From assembly GCF_014230315.1 (NCBI RefSeq), contig NZ_JACLAW010000012.1:82809-146808 (forward strand): a stretch of 64,000 nucleotides of DNA, in the 5' to 3' direction. Below are positions 44,370-50,529 of the stretch, piece by piece; position 1 is the stretch's first letter; every line of letters begins with the position of its first letter. The position numbers and the translations under genes are program-made. The notes beneath the pieces are model-generated. The model ran no database searches, had not been told where the DNA came from, and saw only the letters and a list, made by a program, of their open reading frames with translations. This DNA comes from Novosphingobium flavum. GTDB lineage: Bacteria; Pseudomonadota; Alphaproteobacteria; Sphingomonadales; Sphingomonadaceae.

Positions 44370-45007
44370 CAGGAAGCGGCGCTCACGATCATCCGCACCG
44401 GCGTCGGGTTGAAGCCGTTGCACGGGTTGTTCACTTGCGGGCAGTTGGACACGACCACCTCGACGTCCATCTCGGCCACGAGGTCCACCATCAGCCCTGG
44501 CGCCGAAATCCCGTCGACGATCCCCAGCGCCCCGTCGGCCTCGACCGGCACGTTCATGAAGAAGTTGATGTTGGAGACCATGTCGCGCTTGCCCCGCCCG
44601 ACGCGGACATTGGCATCGAGGAAATTGTCGACGCAGGAATGCTGGCTCTTGGTGTGGTGGCCATAGCGCAGCGTGTTGCTCTCGCACGAACAGGCCCCGC
44701 CGATCGTGTCGTGATAGTCCACGTTGGTCGCCGTGATGGTCATCATCGCCCGCCCTTCGTTGGAGAGCAGCCTCGCCCCGGCCTTCAGGAAGATATTGCC
44801 CTGCGCGGCGATGGTATCCTGCGCCGAATAGCGCTCGGCATCGTCGCCTGCGGCATAGATCAGGAAGTCCACCGCCTGGTTGCCCTCCAGGTCGACGATG
44901 CGCAGCGTCTCGCCCCGGTTAACCCGGTGCAGCCACGGCGCGAGCGCCGGCACCACTTCGTCATGAACGATCGCGCCCGGCAGCCCGGAAAGATGCGGAT
45001 CAGCCAT
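44369..45007 (-). CDS. Urea-carboxylase-associated protein 1 (carboxyguanidine deiminase subunit-like)
   Basis: The 212-residue protein is of the DUF1989 type, with Cys-rich motifs GGACSCESNTLRYGHHTKSQHSC and NCPQVNNPCNGFNPTP (given in full only to locate them: about 121-142 and 192-206). Homologues, formerly known only as urea-carboxylase-associated proteins, were shown to be subunits of carboxyguanidine deiminase, which converts carboxyguanidine to allophanate. ATG 45007 has AAGG nearby. It lies 5 bases after its partner gene. Confidence 0.88.
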   Translation of the reverse strand: MADPHLSGLPGAIVHDEVVPALAPWLHRVNRGETLRIVDLEGNQAVDFLIYAAGDDAERYSAQDTIAAQGNIFLKAGARLLSNEGRAMMTITATNVDYHDTIGGACSCESNTLRYGHHTKSQHSCVDNFLDANVRVGRGKRDMVSNINFFMNVPVEADGALGIVDGISAPGLMVDLVAEMDVEVVVSNCPQVNNPCNGFNPTPVRMIVSAAS

Positions 45008-45012
45008 CGCCC

Positions 45013-45819
45013 TTACCTCGCGTAGTAATCTTCGGTGTTGAGAAAGGCCCGCGTCGTCTCGGGCGTCGAAAGCCGCAACGCGTCGTCCGGCGCCGTCACC
45101 GCATCCTTCCACGCCGTCGCGCGCAGCGCCGTCACCGCCCATTCCGGGCGCGGGTCGAGCACGTGGGGGCAATTGGCCAGCACCGCGATCAATTCCATTT
45201 CCGCGCGCAGCACCACCTCGCGTCCGGGCGCGAAGGGGCCGATCTCGGGCAGGGTCGCCCCGTCCGCCGCGATCTTCACCCCCTTGAACAGGTTGATGCA
45301 GGGATGGACGTCCTTGCGGCCCAGTCCGAACTTGGCCGCGCCGAGCATGAAGCGGTCGCGCGCATTGGGATGGGGGCCGTAGTTCTTGCCCTCGCCATAC
45401 TTCCGCGCATTGGCGGCCTCGTTCGAAGCCCCGCAGAAGGTGTCATGCGTCCCGGCCGTGTCGCTCAGGATCGACATCATCGCCCGCCCCATGTCCGAAA
45501 GCAGGATCTTCCCCGCGCCGAGATAGCCGTTCCACTGCACCTTGACCGTATCGGCCACGTTGAGCCGCTCGGTCGGCATTTCGGCATTGAACAGCAGCAG
45601 CGAGGCGCAGGCATCGCCGTGGAGGTCGACCAGCCGCAACCGCGTGCCGCGCGCGATCCGGCGCGCGGCGTAGCCGCCCGGCGCGATGGTTTCTTCCCAC
45701 ACCACCGGGCCGGGCGCGTCGCTCGCGGTGGCGGGCAGGGTGGGCATGGCCTCGACCCGCGTCCAGGCCATGGCGCGGGCATGGGCCTGCGCGCCATAGG
45801 GGTCTGCAGTCTCGCTCAT
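45013..45819 (-). CDS. Urea-carboxylase-associated protein 2 (carboxyguanidine deiminase subunit-like)
   Basis: The 268-residue protein is a paralogue of the downstream protein, DUF1989 type, with GTHDTFCGASNEAANARKYG, CINLFKGV and ANCPHVLDPRPEW. The two together are expected to form the heteromeric carboxyguanidine deiminase. ATG 45819 is preferred over the upstream 45879 because it makes a TGATG junction with the regulator gene. It is the second gene of a five-gene, tightly overlapping operon. Confidence 0.88.
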   Translation of the reverse strand: MSETADPYGAQAHARAMAWTRVEAMPTLPATASDAPGPVVWEETIAPGGYAARRIARGTRLRLVDLHGDACASLLLFNAEMPTERLNVADTVKVQWNGYLGAGKILLSDMGRAMMSILSDTAGTHDTFCGASNEAANARKYGEGKNYGPHPNARDRFMLGAAKFGLGRKDVHPCINLFKGVKIAADGATLPEIGPFAPGREVVLRAEMELIAVLANCPHVLDPRPEWAVTALRATAWKDAVTAPDDALRLSTPETTRAFLNTEDYYAR

Positions 45820-46274
45820 CAGCGCGGCTCCTTGGACGAGAGGGGCGGCAGCAGGGCCGTGGTGGTGATCAATCGGCACTGCTGCGTGCCGCGAACTTTC
45901 CGCAGTGCATCACAAAGAGAATGCAATCGCTGCGCGGAGCCCTGGACCAGCAGGACCTCTAGCGACTGGTCATCCTCGAGGAAGACGTGCTGGCTCGAGA
46001 TGATCTCGGCGATGAAGCCGAGCTGGACCTGGGCAAGGGCTTGGCGGACCCGCCCGGACTCGGCCCGGTAGATCAGGGTGATCGTGCCGGCGAGGACGGT
46101 TTCCGGGCTTTCCCGGGCCGAATGCTCGGCCAGCTCGCCGCGGATAAGCTCCGCGATCATCTGCGATCGGTTGGCCACGTCGCGTTCCGAAACCATCGTG
46201 TCGAGCTGCTCGAACAGCTCTGCCGGAAGGCTGATCGAGAGCCGGGCAAGGGTGGGGGGAGCGGTCGTTGCCAT
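45819..46274 (-). CDS. NikR-like ribbon-helix-helix regulator lacking most nickel ligands
   Basis: The 151-residue protein has an N-terminal ribbon-helix-helix (LARLSISLPAELFEQLD, then NRSQMIAELIR) and a C-terminal ACT-like domain with SQHVFLEDDQSLEVLLVQG, as in NikR. Of the four nickel ligands of E. coli NikR, only one His is kept (His96). The other positions hold Leu85, Phe98 and Ser104. It therefore probably senses something other than nickel, perhaps a pathway metabolite. It is the first gene of the carboxylase operon, and a matching inverted repeat lies just upstream. No good ribosome-binding site precedes ATG 46274. Confidence 0.82.
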   Translation of the reverse strand: MATTAPPTLARLSISLPAELFEQLDTMVSERDVANRSQMIAELIRGELAEHSARESPETVLAGTITLIYRAESGRVRQALAQVQLGFIAEIISSQHVFLEDDQSLEVLLVQGSAQRLHSLCDALRKVRGTQQCRLITTTALLPPLSSKEPR

Positions 46275-46294
46275 GATGCGATTCTGGTACAAGA

Positions 46295-46320
46295 TATTAC
46301 GATAATGGTAAAGTGTAATA
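46295..46320. promoter_or_regulatory. Probable operator of the NikR-like regulator
   Basis: A perfect inverted repeat TATTAC-N14-GTAATA begins 21 bases before the regulator start. The geometry resembles the NikR operator (GTATGA-N16-TCATAC), with different half-site bases. Autoregulation of the operon is inferred. Confidence 0.55.
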
Positions 46321-46364
46321 AATATGCGGCAGTGCAACATCTCTTTCGATGCGCCGCATCAAAA

Positions 46365-46391
46365 TTGGGCAGATCGTCCAGAACTGCCCAA
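46365..46391. promoter_or_regulatory. Inverted repeat, candidate enhancer or activator site
   Basis: TTGGGCAG (46365-46372) and CTGCCCAA (46384-46391) are perfect 8-base arms with an 11-base spacer. The repeat lies about 65-90 bases upstream of the sigma-54 promoter, where an NtrC-type activator could bind. The bases do not match the enteric NtrC consensus closely. A second inverted repeat, ATGCGGC/GCCGCAT (46324-46330 and 46353-46359), lies beside it. Confidence 0.45.
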
Positions 46392-46454
46392 AATTTAGGC
46401 ATTGCTACGCCATATTGCGCATTTGTTACCGCAGATTTCTGCGAAACCCCTGAT

Positions 46455-46470
46455 TGGCACGATGCTTGCT
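46455..46470 (+). promoter_or_regulatory. Sigma-54 (RpoN) -24/-12 promoter
   Basis: TGGCAC-GATGC-TTGCT matches the sigma-54 consensus TGGCAC-N5-TTGCW at every fixed position. It reads toward the TorF-type porin, whose start is 50 bases downstream. It implies nitrogen control of porin and ABC transporter expression. Confidence 0.85.
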
Positions 46471-46519
46471 CCTCTGGCTGGGCCAATGAGGGCAAAAAGC
46501 AATTCCTGAGGGGGAATTC

Positions 46520-47305
46520 ATGCGTAAGATCATCAAGACCGCTCTGGCTTCCACTGCATTCGCCGCCGCCTTCGCGGCCGCTCCGGCCTTCGCGGACGAA
46601 ACCCCGGCGGTCACCGTCACCGGTTCGGCTGCCGTCGTGACCGAATACAGCCTGCGCGGCATCTCGCAGTCCAACCTCGACCCGGCGGTCCAGGCCGGCC
46701 TGACCCTGTCGACGGCTCCCGGCTTCTATGTCGGCACCTGGGCCTCGAGCCTGGCCGGCAACGGTACCTGGGGCGGCTCCAACATGGAGCTCGACCTGAT
46801 CGCCGGCTACACCAAGGCCGTCGGCGCTGCCACGCTCGACGGCGGCGTGGTCTACTACGTCTATCCCGGCACCACGCACCATGACTATGTCGAGGTCTAC
46901 GGCTCGGTCTCGGGCAAGGTCGGCCCGGTCAATGCAAAGCTCGGCACCTACTGGGCCCCGCCGCAGAAGAACCTGACCGGCTTCGGTCCGTCGAAGGGCA
47001 ACAACATCTGGGTCTACACCGACCTTGGCCTGCCGATCCCGAACACCCCGCTCACCCTCAAGGGCCACGTCGGCTACTCGAGCGGCGATTCGATCTACAC
47101 CCTTGGCCAGGACGTGATCGACTACGGTATCGGCGCGGACATCACCTTCAGCAAGCTGACGCTGAACGTGTCCTATGTCGGCACCGACATGAACAAGACC
47201 TTCGCCGACGCGTATTATTCGAACCTCGGTCCGGCGTTCGGCTACGAGCCCGGTCACAAGCTGACCCGCGGCCGCGTGGTCGCCTCGCTGACCGCCGCGT
47301 TCTGA
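46520..47305 (+). CDS. TorF-family putative outer-membrane porin
   Basis: The 261-residue protein has a signal peptide ending AFAD and an alternating beta-strand pattern, and it ends with VVASLTAAF. The N-terminal VTVTGSAAVVTEYSLRGISQ stretch and overall length match the TorF/TIGR02001 putative porin family. GAGGGGG precedes the ATG. It is the first gene behind the sigma-54 promoter and probably lets small nitrogenous solutes reach the ABC transporter encoded next. Confidence 0.85.
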   Translation: MRKIIKTALASTAFAAAFAAAPAFADETPAVTVTGSAAVVTEYSLRGISQSNLDPAVQAGLTLSTAPGFYVGTWASSLAGNGTWGGSNMELDLIAGYTKAVGAATLDGGVVYYVYPGTTHHDYVEVYGSVSGKVGPVNAKLGTYWAPPQKNLTGFGPSKGNNIWVYTDLGLPIPNTPLTLKGHVGYSSGDSIYTLGQDVIDYGIGADITFSKLTLNVSYVGTDMNKTFADAYYSNLGPAFGYEPGHKLTRGRVVASLTAAF

Positions 47306-47327
47306 TCGCTTCGGTCTGATCGGTTCC

Positions 47328-47366
47328 GGCAGGCCCCGCCGCGCAGCAGCGCTGGCGGGGCCTGCC
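47328..47366. terminator. Very stable hairpin between porin and ABC permease genes
   Basis: A perfect 13-base stem (GGCAGGCCCCGCC with GGCGGGGCCTGCC) encloses a loop that can itself pair (GCGC-AGCA-GCGC). No T-run follows, so it may be a partial terminator or an mRNA-protecting element that lets the porin be made in excess of the transporter. Confidence 0.6.
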
Positions 47367-47418
47367 TCCGAACCCAAGGATAAGAGCAACAACCCCAGCG
47401 AAAGGCCGCCCCTTCCTC

Positions 47419-48234
47419 ATGCGGCTCGTCAACATCAAGCCGGCCCGGGGGCCGCGCTTCCTGATCGGCGCCGTGCCGATCATCATTCTCCTCGTGCTTT
47501 ACGCGGTGCTTTCCGCCGCCCGCGCCGAGGCCAATGCCCACGACAAGGTCCTGCCGACCTTCCTCGCCATGGGTCAGGCCGCGCTGCGCCTGTTCACCGA
47601 AGTCGATCCGCGCACGGGTGACATCACCGCGCTGGCCGATACGTCCGCCAGCCTCTGGCGCCTCGCCATGGGCGTCGGCATCGCCACGCTCTCCACCCTC
47701 CTGATCGGCATAGCCCTCGGCGTCGTCCCGCTGGTCCGCGCCGCGCTCGGCCCGCTGGTCACGGTGATCGCGGTGATCCCGCCGATCGCGGTCCTGCCGA
47801 TCCTGTTCATTGCGCTGGGCCTTGGCGAAGCCTCGAAGATCGCGCTGATCGCGGTCGGCATCGCGCCCTACATGATCCGCGATCTGGCCAGCCATGTCGC
47901 GGGTCTCCCGGCCGAACAGTTCGTCAAGGCGCAGACGCTCGGCGCCAGCACGTGGCAGCTCACCCTGCGCGTCGCTCTGCCGCAAGCCCTGCCGCGCCTG
48001 ATCGACAGCCTGCGCTTCTCGATGGGCCCGGCCTGGGTCTTCCTGATTTCGGCCGAGGCGATCGCGTCGGACGTCGGCCTCGGCTACCGCATCTTCCTCG
48101 TCCGCCGCTATCTCTCGATGGACATCATCCTGCCCTATGTCGCATGGATCTCGTGCCTAGCGATCCTGACGGACTGGGCCCTGCTCACGATCAGCCGCAA
48201 GGCCTTCCCCTGGGCGCACGGAAAGGGCCATTGA
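47419..48234 (+). CDS. ABC transporter permease (nitrate/sulfonate/taurine type)
   Basis: The 271-residue protein has about six membrane segments and the binding-protein-dependent permease loop VKAQTLGASTWQLTLRVALP. The IALGVVPLVRAALGPLV stretch fits the SsuC/TauC-like permeases encoded in urea-carboxylase regions. It starts 113 bases after the porin and is followed 1 base later by the ATPase gene. The likely solute is urea, guanidine or a related cation. Confidence 0.9.
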   Translation: MRLVNIKPARGPRFLIGAVPIIILLVLYAVLSAARAEANAHDKVLPTFLAMGQAALRLFTEVDPRTGDITALADTSASLWRLAMGVGIATLSTLLIGIALGVVPLVRAALGPLVTVIAVIPPIAVLPILFIALGLGEASKIALIAVGIAPYMIRDLASHVAGLPAEQFVKAQTLGASTWQLTLRVALPQALPRLIDSLRFSMGPAWVFLISAEAIASDVGLGYRIFLVRRYLSMDIILPYVAWISCLAILTDWALLTISRKAFPWAHGKGH

Positions 48235-48235
48235 G

Positions 48236-49030
48236 ATGACCCCGATCCTCTCGTTCAAGGAAGTCTGGGTCGAATATGGCGACAAGGTCGTGCTCGAACG
48301 GGTCAGCCTCGATATTGCCGAGGGTGAATTCGTCTCGGTGATCGGCCCCTCGGGCGCGGGCAAGTCCACCTTCCTGCGCCTCGTCCTCGGCCAGGAAGGA
48401 CCGAGCCGGGGCGAGGTCCTGCTCGACGGCACCCCGCTCACGCCCGAATGCTCGCCCGATCGCGGCGTGGTGTTCCAGCGCTATTCGGTATTCCCCCACC
48501 TCACGGCCATCAAGAACGTGATGTTCGGCATGGAATGCGCCGGCTCGCCGCTGTTCGCCAAACTGTTCGGCGCCGCGCGCAAGTCCGCGCGCGATGAGGC
48601 CGCCGCCATGCTCGAGGCGGTCGGCCTCGGCCACGCGATGGACGTCTATCCCGCGCAGATGTCGGGCGGCATGCAGCAGCGCCTCGCCATCGCCCAGGCC
48701 CTCGTCAAGCGCCCGCGCGTCCTCCTCCTCGACGAACCCTTCGGCGCGCTCGATCCCGGCATCCGGCTCGACATGCACGAACTGGTCACCGCCCTGTGGA
48801 AGAACCACGGCCTGACCATCGTCATGGTCACCCACGACATCCACGAGGCCTTCAAGCTCGGCACCCGCGTCCTCGCCTTCGACAAACGCCGCCACGACCC
48901 CCACGCCCCCAACCGCTACGGCGCCACGGCGGTCTACGACGTGAAGCTCGACCGCAAGACAAAGGAAGCGGGCCCGCCGCCGGAGCTGGTCGGGGCAGGC
49001 ATAACCCCGTTCCCGTCATCCCGGGCTTGA
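48236..49030 (+). CDS. ABC transporter ATP-binding protein
   Basis: The 264-residue protein has Walker A GPSGAGKST, signature MSGGMQQRL and Walker B RVLLLDEPFGALD, of the SsuB/TauB type. It pairs with the permease immediately upstream. Its last codons (PSSRA and stop) are supplied by a dispersed palindromic repeat that begins at 49015, so the original C-terminus was probably different in an ancestor. Confidence 0.93.
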   Translation: MTPILSFKEVWVEYGDKVVLERVSLDIAEGEFVSVIGPSGAGKSTFLRLVLGQEGPSRGEVLLDGTPLTPECSPDRGVVFQRYSVFPHLTAIKNVMFGMECAGSPLFAKLFGAARKSARDEAAAMLEAVGLGHAMDVYPAQMSGGMQQRLAIAQALVKRPRVLLLDEPFGALDPGIRLDMHELVTALWKNHGLTIVMVTHDIHEAFKLGTRVLAFDKRRHDPHAPNRYGATAVYDVKLDRKTKEAGPPPELVGAGITPFPSSRA

Positions 49031-49107
49031 CCCGGGATCCCGCATTCTCTCACCACCGTCGTCGAAGGCAGCGGGGCCCCGGATCAAGTCCGCGGCGACG
49101 GCTATCG
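49015..49107 (+). repeat. Dispersed palindromic repeat, copy 1
   Basis: This 93-base element starts GTCATCCCGGGCTTGACC and ends GGCGACGGCTATCG, with two internal palindromes around CCCGG-N-CCGGG cores. A copy about 90 percent identical by eye lies inverted at 59605-59698. It overlaps the 3' end of the ABC ATPase gene. Confidence 0.85.
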
Positions 49108-49180
49108 ATGGCCCCATGAATGCGAGCATGTGGCCGGTATGTGCGGGAGCGGCGGGCCTTCTCGCCCCGACCACCAAACC

Positions 49181-49207
49181 CCGCTCAGCCTGAGCCTGTC
49201 GAAGGCC
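49181..49207 (+). repeat. Short dispersed repeat of the CTCAGCCTGAGC type
   Basis: The stretch CCGCTCAGCCTGAGCCTGTC followed by GAAGGCC is a repeat type that I recall as frequent in sphingomonad intergenic regions. Only one copy is in this window. The rest of 49031-49354 is non-coding and appears to be repeat-derived sequence. Confidence 0.5.
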
Positions 49208-49354
49208 ACGCGCCAAGGTCACCCCGATCCTTGTCATGCTGATCAAGTCGAACATGACGATCTGTCGATGAGCGCAACGTCAGCGCATCCCGAATGGCGG
49301 TTTTCAATGCAACAGTCTCGATAAAGAATACTGTCCTCCGCCGAACGCGGGCTC

Positions 49355-49393
49355 AAAAAAGGCCCCGGGGATTACCCCGGGGCCTTGGCTTTT
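49355..49393. terminator. Bidirectional rho-independent terminator
   Basis: A perfect 12-base stem (AAGGCCCCGGGG at 49359-49370 with CCCCGGGGCCTT at 49375-49386) has an ATTA loop. It is flanked by AAAAAA on the left and GGCTTTTT on the right. It ends the binding-protein gene on the - strand and could also stop transcripts from the ABC genes. Confidence 0.9.
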
Positions 49394-49407
49394 TGCAGTC
49401 CTGACGC

Positions 49408-50505
49408 TCAAAGCGTCCCGTCAGCCGCCATCTTCATATAGGTCGGATCGAACCGCAGCTTCACGTTGGTCTTGTCGCCCAGCACCTTGCCGCCCGGCAG
49501 TTCGATCCCGATTGCATCGACCGAAGTCGCGTTCGGCCCGAACAGGCCCTTGGAGAACGAGAACTGCCGCACCAGGTCCTCGTGCTTGGCAATGTCGGCG
49601 CCGGTCACATAGGCCACGGCGTCGGCGGGCTTGTAGTAGAGGAAGGTGGTCTTCAGCTGCGCCTTGTAAGTTGCAACGTCCGTGCCCGAAAGCTTGGCCA
49701 TCTCGGCGATCGCCGCCTCGCTCTCCGGCCCGCCCTTCTGCATCAGGGCCAGCGTCTCGAACCAGGCGCCGACCAGCGCCTTGCCCAGCGCCGGGTTGGC
49801 TTTCAGCGTCTCGGTCGAGACCGACATCAGGTCCTGGATCTCGTTCGGGATCTTCGAGCTGTCGAACACCTCGGTCCCGCTCTTCTTCACTTCCGCCAAC
49901 TGAGGATTCCAGGTCACCACGGTCTTCACGCCCGCCGTCGCAAAGGCGCTGACGATGTCGGCGTCAGACGTGTTGACCGTCTTCACGTCGGCCAGCTTCA
50001 TCCCGTTCAGCTCCAGCGCCCGCGCCAGCAGATAGTGCGAGACCGACAGCTCGACGAGGTTGATCGTCTGCCCCTTGAGATCGCCCACGGCCTTGCCGGC
50101 CTTCATCACGATCCCGTCGTTGCCGTTGGAATAGTCGCCCATGATGAGCGCCGTGGTGTCCTTGCCGCCGGCGGCGGGAATGGTCAGCGCGTCCATGTTG
50201 GTCACGGCCACGCCGTCCAGCTTGCCGGCGGTGTACTGGTTCACGCTCTCGACATAGTCGTTCACCTGGATCAGGTTGACCTTGATCCCGTACTTGTCGG
50301 CCCATTTCTTGAGGATGCCGCTTTTCTCGGCATAGGGCCAGGGCATCCACCCGGCATAGATCGACCAGCCGATGTTGAACTCGGTCTTGGGCTTTTCGGC
50401 GGCGGGGGCCGGGGCGGCCTCCTCCTTCTTGCCGCAGGCGGCGACGAGCAACATGCTCGCCAGGGCTGCTGCCTGGATGGTTTTCCTGATTGCCAGAGAC
50501 GTCAT
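49408..50505 (-). CDS. ABC transporter substrate-binding lipoprotein of urea-carboxylase regions
   Basis: The 365-residue protein has a lipoprotein signal (LLVAACGKK) and a low-complexity EEAAPAPAAEKP linker. It then has a type 2 binding fold with WSIYAGWMPWPYAEKSGILK, VNDYVESVNQYTAGKLDGV and VTNMDAL. This closely fits the binding-protein family found only near urea carboxylases (TIGR03427 type). AGGGGGA precedes the start. It lies 24 bases after a dioxygenase gene and on the opposite strand from its presumed permease and ATPase. Confidence 0.9.
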   Translation of the reverse strand: MTSLAIRKTIQAAALASMLLVAACGKKEEAAPAPAAEKPKTEFNIGWSIYAGWMPWPYAEKSGILKKWADKYGIKVNLIQVNDYVESVNQYTAGKLDGVAVTNMDALTIPAAGGKDTTALIMGDYSNGNDGIVMKAGKAVGDLKGQTINLVELSVSHYLLARALELNGMKLADVKTVNTSDADIVSAFATAGVKTVVTWNPQLAEVKKSGTEVFDSSKIPNEIQDLMSVSTETLKANPALGKALVGAWFETLALMQKGGPESEAAIAEMAKLSGTDVATYKAQLKTTFLYYKPADAVAYVTGADIAKHEDLVRQFSFSKGLFGPNATSVDAIGIELPGGKVLGDKTNVKLRFDPTYMKMAADGTL

Positions 50506-50529
50506 GCGGTTCCCCCTAGGGTAGCCTGA

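Noticed and set aside
50506..50520. CTAGGGGGAACCG before the binding protein, reminiscent of the guanidine-I riboswitch
   Set aside because: Only a few bases match, the gap after the dioxygenase stop is 24 bases, and the sequence is better read as the ribosome-binding site.
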